DNA of 58,850 bases from NCBI RefSeq assembly GCF_015477765.1, contig NZ_JADLQQ010000020.1, forward strand, positions 1 to 58,850, in the 5' to 3' direction. This document shows positions 35,881-44,158 of this stretch, piece by piece. Position 1 is the stretch's first letter; each line of letters opens with the position of its first letter. The notes beneath the pieces were generated by a model. That model searched no databases, was not told the DNA's origin, and saw only the letters and a program-made list of their open reading frames with translations. The DNA is from Nocardia transvalensis (GTDB taxonomy: Bacteria > Actinomycetota > Actinomycetes > Mycobacteriales > Mycobacteriaceae). A program made the translations under genes and the position numbers.

Positions 35881-36336
35881 TCAGGCCGCCTTACGGCCCG
35901 TGTCGGCCGGAGGCTGCTTGTGGCCGGAGTTGTCACCCTTGATCCCAGTCGCGCGGTACTGGTAGCCCAGGTACTTGAACTCCCCCTGACCCATCACCTT
36001 CGGCTCAGCTGTCAGGCCCTCGAGCTCGATCATCCGCATCCCGGTACCCGGAACGATCTCCTCAGTGACCGGGACCGGCTGCACCGGAGCCACAAAGATC
36101 AGCTCGAAGCTCTTCCGCTTCGCCTTGTCCTGGTGCGGATCAGTCACTGATGCCGTCCACAACGGCAGCCCTGTCCCCTCCCCTGTCTTGGGATCGAAGT
36201 CGAACATCTGCTCCGCAGGAGCATTCGGGTTCGGGTTGTACTTCACCGCCGGGGCAATCTCGCCCTGGAGCACGAGGCCCTGCGGGAATGCCTCTCGGAA
36301 CTCGACTGGGAACTGGTAGCCCTTCTTGATCGCCAT
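35881..36336 (-). CDS. Conserved element protein, first gene of the transfer operon
   Basis: It has 151 residues from the ATG at 36336, preceded by AAGGGGTT. It starts MAIKKGYQFPVEFREAFPQG and has FKYLGYQYRATGIKGDNSG near the end. It is beta-rich and soluble. I do not recognise a named family. It is the first gene after the GTATAC operator region, so it is expected to be under control of the divergent GntR repressor, together with the downstream transfer genes. Confidence 0.75.
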   Translation of the reverse strand: MAIKKGYQFPVEFREAFPQGLVLQGEIAPAVKYNPNPNAPAEQMFDFDPKTGEGTGLPLWTASVTDPHQDKAKRKSFELIFVAPVQPVPVTEEIVPGTGMRMIELEGLTAEPKVMGQGEFKYLGYQYRATGIKGDNSGHKQPPADTGRKAA

Positions 36337-36400
36337 GTTTGAACCCCTTGTGTCAGTCGCTAATTCGGCTGTCGCGAGCACCGAAGGTGGCGCGATGGGA

Positions 36401-36520
36401 TTCAGTGTATACACAGTTGTGTATACGCACAAGCCTTTGCGTATACACAGGTTGCTACCTGGATCGCGTCAGCGCTGTAAATGAGCATTGACCTGTGCGT
36501 ATACGCAGTTGCGTATACTG
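36401..36520. promoter_or_regulatory. Operator cluster: five GTATAC sites
   Basis: GTATAC occurs at 36407, 36421, 36441, 36499 and 36513. Two pairs share the form TGyGTATACrCAGTTGyGTATAC with sites 14 bp apart, one pair on each side of the divergent promoters. On the plus strand TTGACC (36488-36493) and TATACT (36514-36519) would place the repressor's own promoter under these sites. GntR repressors such as KorSA of pSAM2 bind comparable repeats. Confidence 0.8.
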
Positions 36521-36563
36521 AGCTGACACCTACACCGGCACACGATCGAAGGGATTCAGCTCC

Positions 36564-37259
36564 ATGCCAGAACCGGCCTACGTGTCGATCGCAGGGGAGT
36601 ACGCCCGCCAGATACGCAGCGGGGAACTCCGCCCCGGAACCCAGCTGCGCAGCTACGCCGAACTCGCCGCCCAGCACGGCGTCTCACAAATCGTCATCCG
36701 GAAGGCAGTCGAGCTACTGCTCAGCCAGGGATTAGTGCGAACGGTCGAACGCCGGGGAACCTTCGTCGCCGACAGACCCAACCTCGTTCGTGTGTCCCCC
36801 GAACGTCAGATGGAGAGCCCGGAAATGACGTACACCCGAGAGACGGACAGCGAGATCACCATCGACCGCGACACCCAGCGCGTCCCCGCCTCCGATGAAC
36901 TCGCCGAGATCTTCGGCATCTCACCCGGCACCGAGATCACACATGTGATCACCCTCGCTGCCGAGGGCGGCCGACCGATCTCTATCTCGGACACCTACCA
37001 GCCCCTCGACGTCCACGGCACCTCGGACGCCACCCTCCTCGAGGAGACCCTCACCGACAAGATCCCCCCGCTGTCGCACGCCGAATGGCTCGGTACTCCG
37101 CCGGGCGACCTGGTGAAGGCAGTTCACCAGCGGTTCTTGACCGACGACGACCGCGTCATCATGGTGTCGGATGTCTCCTATCCCCGAGATCGCTACGAAG
37201 CTTTCGTATTTCGCATGCGACTGGAGTACGACACCGACAACGGCACTAGCGACAACTAA
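36564..37259 (+). CDS. GntR-family repressor with UTRA domain (KorSA-like)
   Basis: This is the likely master repressor of transfer and replication. It has 231 residues. The winged helix (about 5-75) has the GntR form RSYAELAAQHGVSQIVIRKAV..L..QGLV and RRGTFV. The UTRA ligand-binding domain (about 90-225) suggests response to a small molecule. It is divergent from all the transfer genes. The GTATAC sites in front of it imply autoregulation. In pSAM2 the same family plays this part. Confidence 0.92.
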   Translation: MPEPAYVSIAGEYARQIRSGELRPGTQLRSYAELAAQHGVSQIVIRKAVELLLSQGLVRTVERRGTFVADRPNLVRVSPERQMESPEMTYTRETDSEITIDRDTQRVPASDELAEIFGISPGTEITHVITLAAEGGRPISISDTYQPLDVHGTSDATLLEETLTDKIPPLSHAEWLGTPPGDLVKAVHQRFLTDDDRVIMVSDVSYPRDRYEAFVFRMRLEYDTDNGTSDN

Positions 37260-37273
37260 TCGGCGTTGCGAAA

Positions 37274-37316
37274 GCCCGGCCGATCGCACGCTCATCGGAG
37301 CTATGATCGGCCGGGC
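37274..37316. terminator. Bidirectional terminator hairpin
   Basis: A perfect 12-bp stem GCCCGGCCGATC/GATCGGCCGGGC lies between the convergent repressor and methyltransferase genes, with AAA on one side and TATCTTC on the other. Confidence 0.75.
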
Positions 37317-37331
37317 TATCTTCATGTCTCG

Positions 37332-38162
37332 CTAGGGTCGCACCCAGGCTTGTGCGATGTCGCCGAGATTCCACCACGAAACATGTTGTGCGTCAGTGGT
37401 TTCCACCTTCCACACCTCCTCCAGACGTTCGAAGAAGGCGTCATCACCGGTCTTCCCGCCCTTCGGTTCGCCGATGAATACCAGCCGCCGACCACCGGCT
37501 TCTTCGAACGCTCGCAGTGCCTCCGACGCCATCGAGTCTCCCCAGCCGGGAGGCCAGCACAAGAACAACACACTGTCTGCCTTCGGCTCGCGAGCGAACG
37601 CCTTGAGGTCGCCGACCCGGTGCCACACGTCCGCCTGCCCGACTCCACCCGGAAACGAGACGTTGTCCCCCTCGTTCGGTGGCTGCGAATCGTACGCCGC
37701 GACGTCGACACCGATCCTTGCCAGCTGAGCAGCCCAGTAACCCCGGCCCGCACCCAGCTCCAATACCTTTCGGCTCCCCGCGAATCGCTCAATCCACCGC
37801 AACGTCTCCGGCGAGGGAACCGCATACGCATAGGCCGCTTGCAAAATCGTTGCGGCATAACCCAACCGGGCGCTTCCTCGCGGACTGCCACCATCGACCA
37901 CCCGGCGCCCCGCGAACGTCGACACCGACGGCTCCACGATGTCCCAGTACGGATTCCCGGTCGGCGATTCACCGCCCGTCATATAGTGCACAAACCGCAG
38001 ATCGAATGCAGCATCTGCACTGTCGTTCCCAGTCCCAGGCAACCTCGCTGCCGTGTCCAGATAGTCCGCCACCTGCGGATACGCCGCCCGCAACCGCTGC
38101 TCATCCTCCAGCAGCGCCGCCAGCTCGGTCCGCCGTTCCGTCGTCAGCACGAGGCCAGTCAT
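37332..38162 (-). CDS. SAM-dependent methyltransferase-like protein (element cargo)
   Basis: It has 276 residues from the ATG at 38162. Motif I VLELGAGRGYWAAQLA is at 133-148, followed by VAAYDSQPP (acidic residue end of strand 2) and SVLFLCWPPGWGD, where the CWPP resembles the NPPY position of N-methyltransferases. The substrate is not known. It is not part of the pSAM2 backbone and lies between the repressor and attR, so I treat it as cargo. It is convergent with the repressor. Confidence 0.7.
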   Translation of the reverse strand: MTGLVLTTERRTELAALLEDEQRLRAAYPQVADYLDTAARLPGTGNDSADAAFDLRFVHYMTGGESPTGNPYWDIVEPSVSTFAGRRVVDGGSPRGSARLGYAATILQAAYAYAVPSPETLRWIERFAGSRKVLELGAGRGYWAAQLARIGVDVAAYDSQPPNEGDNVSFPGGVGQADVWHRVGDLKAFAREPKADSVLFLCWPPGWGDSMASEALRAFEEAGGRRLVFIGEPKGGKTGDDAFFERLEEVWKVETTDAQHVSWWNLGDIAQAWVRP

Positions 38163-38471
38163 GTAGCCATTCTCTCGACGCCCGTGCACCTTCGCGATCT
38201 ATTGCCGAATTCAGCCATACAGGATCAAGAGCGCCTGCGGCGGCGCTGCGCGCCGCCGCCGCGCTGCGACGCGCAGCGCGGGGCTGATGAAGCGTCGCCC
38301 CGGCGCGTCGGCACGTCGGCAGCGTGCCCACCGCCGCAGGCGCGTTCGGCTCCCGTATGGGCTCACTTCTCCGTAACCGAACAGTGCTGGGCACGCTGAC
38401 AGGCGTACCGGCATACCTTCCGCGGTTGATCACGGAATCGGCCGGGCCTCAGCTCAAGCACCCCGCTGTGG
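38163..38471. repeat. Gene-free stretch with two back-to-back hairpins
   Basis: These 309 nt lack a supported gene. Two perfect inverted repeats abut: CGGCGGCGC-TGC-GCGCCGCCG (38238-38258) and CCGCGCTGCG-ACG-CGCAGCGCGG (38259-38281). Such structures could mark an origin of replication or the cis-acting transfer locus (clt), both of which the element needs. A transcription barrier is the simpler alternative. Confidence 0.55.
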
Positions 38472-39026
38472 TCACGGTGCCCCAATGGTCCGTTCATTCA
38501 GCTCGCGAAGCTCGTCGAGTCTCGTAGTCACCACCCACAGTCGGTCAGCTAGGCCGCTCACTTCGGCTACCGCCCATCTCTGTTCCATTGCGTACTTGCG
38601 GTAACGGCTTCGGCTGACGTGGTACACATCACCTCGGTGCTCATCAGTGCGTGGGGAATGAGGCTCGCACTGGTCGTCCTCCCAATAGCCCCGGGAGCAG
38701 TCCGCCGACCATTGACCGTGCATCACAACATTCCGCTCGTCTTTTAGCCGCGCTGCCTCACTCAGCAGTTCCCGAATCTCACGTCGGTAGCCCCTGGGAT
38801 GCGGCGACCAGACATCATCAGCGGCAAGTGTCTTCCCGTTAGCAATCAGCCAGTCCATCGACTGCCCTTCGAACAGCAGTCGCGCTGCATCCGTCGCGAG
38901 CACGCCAGCCAGATCCGCGGTTGTCGCGCGTAACGCATCCTCTAATTCAGCACTGGCGACAGCAACCGAACCAATAGCCGACACGAGTGCCACGGGAAGT
39001 CTCGCGCGGCTCTCATCTGCATTCAT
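38472..39026 (-). CDS. Putative HEPN-like protein (element cargo)
   Basis: It has 184 residues, mostly helical. The segment ERNVVMHGQW carries R98-N-x3-H103, the R-x4-H signature of HEPN ribonuclease domains, after a helix pair that includes RREIRELLSEAARLKDE. HEPN proteins serve as toxins and anti-phage RNases, but the match is one motif and no partner nucleotidyltransferase is seen. It lies between the hairpins and attR and has lower GC than its neighbours, which suggests recent gain. Confidence 0.55.
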   Translation of the reverse strand: MNADESRARLPVALVSAIGSVAVASAELEDALRATTADLAGVLATDAARLLFEGQSMDWLIANGKTLAADDVWSPHPRGYRREIRELLSEAARLKDERNVVMHGQWSADCSRGYWEDDQCEPHSPRTDEHRGDVYHVSRSRYRKYAMEQRWAVAEVSGLADRLWVVTTRLDELRELNERTIGAP

Positions 39027-39410
39027 GCTCGCTGATTCTCCTGAAGCCCGACCAGATTCGCATGCAATTTCTTGCCACGGCTACGGGTGCACCATGGGTC
39101 GAGTCCCCGCCTTCCTCATGGCCCCGATTGTCTCGCTCCAGCCGATCGCGTCAAGGACCACCTTCGGTGTCCGCTACGCGGTGCCTATCGGCATCCTTGA
39201 CCCGCCCGTCTTCCGCTGAGTGCGGCCAGTATGAGGAAGGTGGGGAGAAGTAGGATGCGAGGCAGACAGACGACCTATCCGCTGGTATGGCGGCCGTTCG
39301 ATGTCACCACAGTGTCACAAGTACTCCGGATACCATCGGACAGCCGAGTACGGAACCGACAAGAACCGGTACGGTGGCGATCGACAAAACACCTGTTCAG
39401 ACCGGCCAAA
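39027..39410. other. Gene-free stretch before attR
   Basis: I see no convincing gene here; short frames lack ribosome sites and codon bias. The stretch holds the attR-side arm motifs at 39300-39320 and corresponds to the left arm of attP in the excised circle. Confidence 0.5.
39300..39320 (+). promoter_or_regulatory. Candidate integrase arm-type site (attR side)
   Basis: GATGTCAC, five bases, then TGTCACAA, located 90 bp before attR. The same two octamers with a four-base spacer occur 70 bp after attL. In the excised circle the pairs would flank the core in the same orientation. Confidence 0.5.
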
Positions 39411-39458
39411 TCTGCCTCCGGAGCAGAAGGCCGCAGGTTCGAATCCTGCCGAGGGCAC
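39411..39458 (+). repeat. attR: 48-bp direct repeat of the tRNA-Arg 3' part
   Basis: This is an exact copy of 28883-28930. It lacks the 5' part of the tRNA gene, so this end does not encode a tRNA. It sets the element length at about 10.5 kb. Confidence 0.95.
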
Positions 39459-39808
39459 ATACCGCAGCAGCGACCATATGGCAAATAGCGCTAGTACCAG
39501 CGGATTCCAGGTATCAGCCAACAGACCATATGGTCCGTTGCGGGGAGTTATGGCGGCCACACTGGAGAGTATGTGGAGAGCAGGGCAGCAGGTTCGAGCC
39601 TGCCAGGCCCTGGGGACTCGACTACCGACCTCTAACCCGGAAAGCCCCCGTACCAGTTCGAACCGATTCCGGTGCACACAGCTTCGAGTCATCGGTCATG
39701 ATCGACCCCTCCGGCGTGTCGCGGCCGCGACACGCGGACAACTTTTTTCACTGGCATCCAGTTAGCAATCCAGCCAACTGCCGTCGCTGTCGCTGTCTGT
39801 GTCCGCCG

Positions 39809-40459
39809 GTGACCATCGCCGTATCAGACAGCCGCAGGCTGCGGCTGACCTGGCTCGAAACCCATCAGCGGCCGGTCGCCCACACCGAGCAGACTCTGGC
39901 CAACGAGTATCTGGCTCGAAATCGCGGCAACTTGACCGAGTACCAGAAGGTGGTCGCCGACGTGCTCGAACAGCAGGTCACTTGCGCTCGCCGGACCGCA
40001 CCGGTCCCGGTGCTGTCCGAGCACGACCTCCTGGAAGCACAACGTGACCCCGAGGCCGTCGCGTCGCGGTTCGGGATCAGCAACTCCGCCTTGTCGGACC
40101 TGATCACCGGGCGCCTCGACACCGTGGTCGCGGGATGTGTCGACAACCTCCACAGTCCGCACTCGCCAGCCGGAAAGCCTTGCCGTGCTTCGTTTCTGTT
40201 GTGTGTGTCATGTCCGTGCGCGCGGGCGACGCCGACGCACCTGCCCGTCCAGGTGCTCGTGCACGACGCTCTGGTCGAGCGGCGCGCGGATATGACGCCG
40301 ATGCGCTGGGCGCAGCGTTTCGCCGAGCCGGTGACCCGGCTTGCCGATCTCATCGACCAGCATGCGCCCACCGCCGTCGCGGACGCGCGAACCCATGTCG
40401 ACGCGGACACACGGGCGTTGGTTGAGCGGTTCCTGACCCGAGGGCTGGATCTCGCATGA
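39809..40459 (+). pseudogene. Fragment of a recombinase-trio protein (C-terminal part)
   Basis: An open frame from a GTG at 39809 encodes 216 residues. The sequence RLTWLETHQRPVAHTEQTLA, then NLTEYQKVVADVL, and C..SFLLCVSCPCARATPTHL resembles the C-terminal zinc-containing end of the large tyrosine-recombinase partner found in actinobacterial three-recombinase cassettes (from memory of the family, not searched). The catalytic domain that should precede it is absent. Its stop overlaps the next ATG by 4 nt. I read it as a 5'-truncated gene left after rearrangement. Confidence 0.6.
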
Positions 40460-40926
40460 TCACAACCACGACCGTCGCGTGCGCATCAGAGATCGGCCGG
40501 CCCGGCCCGGACACGCTGGTGCTGGCCAACCGCAAGCTCCGGCCCGGCACCGACCATTCCCTGCTGTCGCGGTTCGGGCAGGACCGCTGGGTGCTCACCC
40601 CAGCGGTGCTGCACAAACACGCGAACGCCACGGCGACCGATTTCGGCGAGGTGCCCGAACAGTTCCGGGGGCCGGTGAAGCACATGGTTTGGCTGCTACT
40701 CAATCACGACTTCACCTCCACCGCGTTGGCCTACCAGTTCACCGCGGCTCAACCCGCCGTCAGCACCGTGATAGAGCGCGCCGTGACCACGGCGATGCTC
40801 GGGAACCAAGGTCAATTCCGGCACCGATCGCACCGGTCCCGGCGCGCACAACACCGCGTCGCACAGCTCGAACAACTCATCGCTGCGCGTAGTCAGACAC
40901 GCGAAGAACTCGCCCCGCATGCGTGA
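40456..40926 (+). pseudogene. Fragment of the next recombinase-trio protein (N-terminal part)
   Basis: It has 156 residues starting at ATG 40456. The segment QDRWVLTPAVLHKHANATATDFGEVPEQFRGPVKHMVWLLLNHD resembles the N-terminal domain of the third, large recombinase of such trios. After about residue 105 the sequence turns into an unrelated basic tail and stops, where several hundred residues are expected. The ATGA overlap with the preceding fragment keeps the original operon layout. It is a remnant and not functional. Confidence 0.55.
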
Positions 40927-40979
40927 CAGTTCCGCGAACGCTTCCCCTGCCCCGTCGGCAACCGGCACACTCACCCTCA

Positions 40980-41036
40980 GGCCTTCGTCGTCTTCATGTG
41001 TGTTTCCATGGCCGGAACACATGATCGACGAAGGCC
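40980..41036 (+). terminator. Terminator-like inverted repeat
   Basis: Arms GGCCTTCGTCG-tctt-CATGTGT (40980-41001) and ACACATG-at-CGACGAAGGCC (41017-41036) form a long interrupted stem after the recombinase remnants. 41037-41212 then holds the promoter region of the STAND gene, including two copies of CTGGGGTTTGAT-like sequence just before its start. Confidence 0.6.
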
Positions 41037-41212
41037 GTCTACCTGTCCGCCGAATCCTCAAGCAGGCCAAACGGTTTCAAAACCGAGGATAAAGAACAAG
41101 CTAAGTCTAACAACCGATTCGGGTTCACCGAGGACCGTCCGGCGAAGCGAGTCGCTGACCATGACAGCTGACCAGTAGGCTGGGGTTTGATTATCAGTAA
41201 TCTGGGGGTTTG

Positions 41213-44158
41213 ATGGCTGATCCTGATCCCTCTGGTGATGACCGGGGCAGTTCGGCACGAGCACTCTTTGCCGCTCAGCTGATGGAGCTGTGGAAAGCTG
41301 CGGGCAATCCGACTTTGCAGAAGGTCGCGACAGCCGCCGATGCGCGAATGAGCGCTGCGCGGGCGTCGGGTCGCGGCCGCCGCGTCTCGATGCAGCGCAT
41401 CAGTGACTGGCGCTCCGGCCGCAATGTGCCGTCGCGGTTCGAAACCTTCGAACCGGTGCTGCTGACGCTGATCACGTGGGCCCGTGCGGCACCCGACCAG
41501 CAGTCGCGCGCGCTGCTGGAACGGATGGCGTGGCAGCGTCTGTGGAAGGCCGCCGCTACCGAACCCGATACGGCAGGCGATACCACGGCGCCCCCGACGG
41601 TGACGACCGCGCTGCGACGGGATATCGACATCTTCGTCGGCCGGGAAAACGACATACGTCGAATCATCGACGCGGCCGGGCCGAACCGGGTGGTGTCGAT
41701 CCACACCATCGACGGTATGCCGGGGGTAGGCAAAACCGCGCTGGTTACCCGGGTCGCGCACCTGCTGGCCAACCAGTTCCCCGACGGCCGGTTCTTCGTC
41801 GAGCTCAACGCCCACACGCCCGGACAGCACTGCGCCGAACCCTTCGATGTCCTGGCTACGCTGCTCACCGATCTGGGAATCGCGTCCGGCCGTATCCCCG
41901 GCACCCTCGCCGCTCGTCGTGATCTGTGGCGAGACCGCGTGTCGGACAAGCGGATTCTGCTGGTACTGGACGACGCCCGCGATCACGCCCAGATCGAGCC
42001 GTTGCTCCCGTCCGGGCCCGCCTGCCTGACGTTGATCACCAGCCGCCGAAGGCTCGTCGCCCTCGAAGGCGCCCTGCCGCTGGCGCTGGATACCCTGGAG
42101 CCCGCCCACGCCGCCGACCTGTTCTGTCGCCTGGCATACCGCGATCCGAGCGGTGCGGACATCACCGCGGTCGCCGAGATCGTCCGGCACTGCGGATATC
42201 TCCCGTTGGCGATCGCTTTGCTGGCCGGGCGTCTGGCCCACCACCCTACCTGGACCATCGCCGATTTGGCCGCCGACTTCGCCGGCACGCGCAATCGGCT
42301 TGCCGAACTCGACGTCGGCGCCCGTGCCGTTCGCGCCGCGTTCACTACCTCCTACCAGAACTTGTCGCCTCGGCAGCAGTACCTCTTCCGGCGATTGGGC
42401 CTGCATCCCGGCCCGGATCTCGACCCCTACGCCGTTGCGGCCCTGAACGACATCCCAGTTTCCCGGGCACGCCGAGCGTTGGAAGCTCTCTACACCGATC
42501 ACCTGATCGACGAAACCACTCGGGGCCGCTACCGATTACACGATCTAGTGCGCGAGTACGCCCGCACCCTCGCCGAAGACGATCCCGTCGACGACCGCAA
42601 CCGAGCCGTCGACAGGCTCTTCCACTACTATTTGAGCACCGCCCGTGCCGCCACTCGGGGGAAGCCGCCCGATGCCCCGCCCGCAGCGGCACCGGATGTT
42701 TCCACTCTGACCTCCGCGCTCGCGTGGATGCGCTCGGAGCGTGCCAATCTGCTGGCCTGCTTGAAATTCGCCGCAGCCGACAATCAACTGTCCCGCGTCC
42801 TCGGTCTGACCAGGGCGCTCACCAGTGAGTTGGAGCTATACGGCCCCTGGCAGATCGCCATCCCGTATCTCCGGCGCAGAGCCGGTCGCCGGCACACCCG
42901 AGAAATCGTCGGCGATGTCAGCGACACCACACTCATGCCGATGGATCTGGGTTCGGCGGACTATCTCACCGACGACTGCTCTCTTGCGGCCGACCTGTTG
43001 CAGCAGGTACTGGATACCCACGGCGACATCGACGACGGAACTCGCGCGTTCGCCCTGCGCACCCTGGTGTGGACCCGCTTCCTGGCCGGCGATCACACCC
43101 TGGCGGTAGGGGTGTTGGAGCGGGCGCTGGCCACCTTCCGGATGCTCGGGGACCGACAGGGTGAGGCTTTCGCCCGCCACCTCCTGGGTTGGCTCGGATA
43201 CCTCACCGGCGACGACTCCGTCGCGGTCGAATTCGTGCAGCAGGCGCTGACCATTTATCAGGACATCGGCAACCGTGCCGGGGAAGCCTTCGCCCTCAGT
43301 GTTCTCGCAACGGTGTACATCCACAACGGCGACTATTCATCCGCAGCCGATGCACTGCGGCGGGCAGCGTCGATCCACCGGGAAACCGGCCAGCGATCCC
43401 ACGGAGCCGTTGTCGGCATACTGCTGGCGGCGCTGCACATCGTGACGGACGATCATCCGGCCGCAGTCGATTTGCTCCAGCAGGTGCTGGCGACGTACCA
43501 GGATACGGGCAATCGACCCGGTGAAGCCTTCATTCTGAATATGCTGGGTTGGATTCGGCTGGTGACCGGCGACTACCCGGCTGCCGCCGATCTGATGCAG
43601 CAGGCATTGGCGATCTTTCGGGAGATCGGCGTCAACCGATTCGGCGAGGCGTCGGCCCTGCAAAATCTGGGCAGAGTGCGGTACCTGGAGGGGGACTACG
43701 AGGCCGCGGTCGACCTCATCCAGCAGGCGCAGACGATCTACGACACGATCGGCAACCGTGTCGGTATGGCCGAAGCACTCGGCAATCTTGGCTGGGTGCG
43801 GTATCTGACCGGGGACCAACCGGGTGCCGAGGAGCTGCTGCGCCGGGCATTGACGATGTGCCGAGACATCGACCACCGAGCCGGTGAGCTCGAGTCACTC
43901 AATCGAATCGGTGCGCTATTGACCGACTCCGGCGATCTCCGGCAAGCCTTGGCCATCTATGACGAGGCTTTGCGGCTGGCGCGTCGCGTGCGGAGTTCGA
44001 TCGAGCAGGCACGGGCCCTGGAAGGATCCGCGCGATGTCGAGTGCGCCTTGGCGACCGCGTCACGGCCAGGGCCGAGTTGCACGAGGCGGTGCGGCTCTA
44101 CGAACGCATCGGCGCCGCCGAGACCGAATCTGCCACAGCATTGCTCGCGGAGCTGTAG
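41213..44158 (+). CDS. STAND NTPase with N-terminal HTH-like region and TPR array
   Basis: It has 981 residues from the ATG at 41213. Residues 1-115 resemble the XRE-type N-terminus of actinobacterial regulators (RVSMQRISDWRSGRNVPSRF). The NB-ARC-like NTPase follows: FVGRE 141-145, Walker A GMPGVGKT 168-175, Walker B LLVLDD 249-254, LITSRRR 274-280 and LHDLVREYA 442-450. From about 590 to the end there are at least eight TPR-like repeats of about 40 residues (GNRxGEA..L..LG..R...GDY.AA). It is likely a ligand-gated regulator or defence sensor. The protein looks complete, and no effector domain other than the HTH-like part is visible. Confidence 0.88.
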   Translation: MADPDPSGDDRGSSARALFAAQLMELWKAAGNPTLQKVATAADARMSAARASGRGRRVSMQRISDWRSGRNVPSRFETFEPVLLTLITWARAAPDQQSRALLERMAWQRLWKAAATEPDTAGDTTAPPTVTTALRRDIDIFVGRENDIRRIIDAAGPNRVVSIHTIDGMPGVGKTALVTRVAHLLANQFPDGRFFVELNAHTPGQHCAEPFDVLATLLTDLGIASGRIPGTLAARRDLWRDRVSDKRILLVLDDARDHAQIEPLLPSGPACLTLITSRRRLVALEGALPLALDTLEPAHAADLFCRLAYRDPSGADITAVAEIVRHCGYLPLAIALLAGRLAHHPTWTIADLAADFAGTRNRLAELDVGARAVRAAFTTSYQNLSPRQQYLFRRLGLHPGPDLDPYAVAALNDIPVSRARRALEALYTDHLIDETTRGRYRLHDLVREYARTLAEDDPVDDRNRAVDRLFHYYLSTARAATRGKPPDAPPAAAPDVSTLTSALAWMRSERANLLACLKFAAADNQLSRVLGLTRALTSELELYGPWQIAIPYLRRRAGRRHTREIVGDVSDTTLMPMDLGSADYLTDDCSLAADLLQQVLDTHGDIDDGTRAFALRTLVWTRFLAGDHTLAVGVLERALATFRMLGDRQGEAFARHLLGWLGYLTGDDSVAVEFVQQALTIYQDIGNRAGEAFALSVLATVYIHNGDYSSAADALRRAASIHRETGQRSHGAVVGILLAALHIVTDDHPAAVDLLQQVLATYQDTGNRPGEAFILNMLGWIRLVTGDYPAAADLMQQALAIFREIGVNRFGEASALQNLGRVRYLEGDYEAAVDLIQQAQTIYDTIGNRVGMAEALGNLGWVRYLTGDQPGAEELLRRALTMCRDIDHRAGELESLNRIGALLTDSGDLRQALAIYDEALRLARRVRSSIEQARALEGSARCRVRLGDRVTARAELHEAVRLYERIGAAETESATALLAEL

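Noticed and set aside
38101..38433. 110-codon minus-strand frame across the double hairpin
   Set aside because: Alanine/arginine-rich low-complexity translation of a GC palindrome, overlapping the methyltransferase start.
39024..39219. 64-codon plus-strand frame before attR
   Set aside because: No ribosome site, no codon bias and no recognisable sequence.
41039..42502. 487-codon minus-strand frame inside the STAND gene
   Set aside because: Antisense to a protein with intact Walker motifs and TPRs. It has no recognisable domain of its own.
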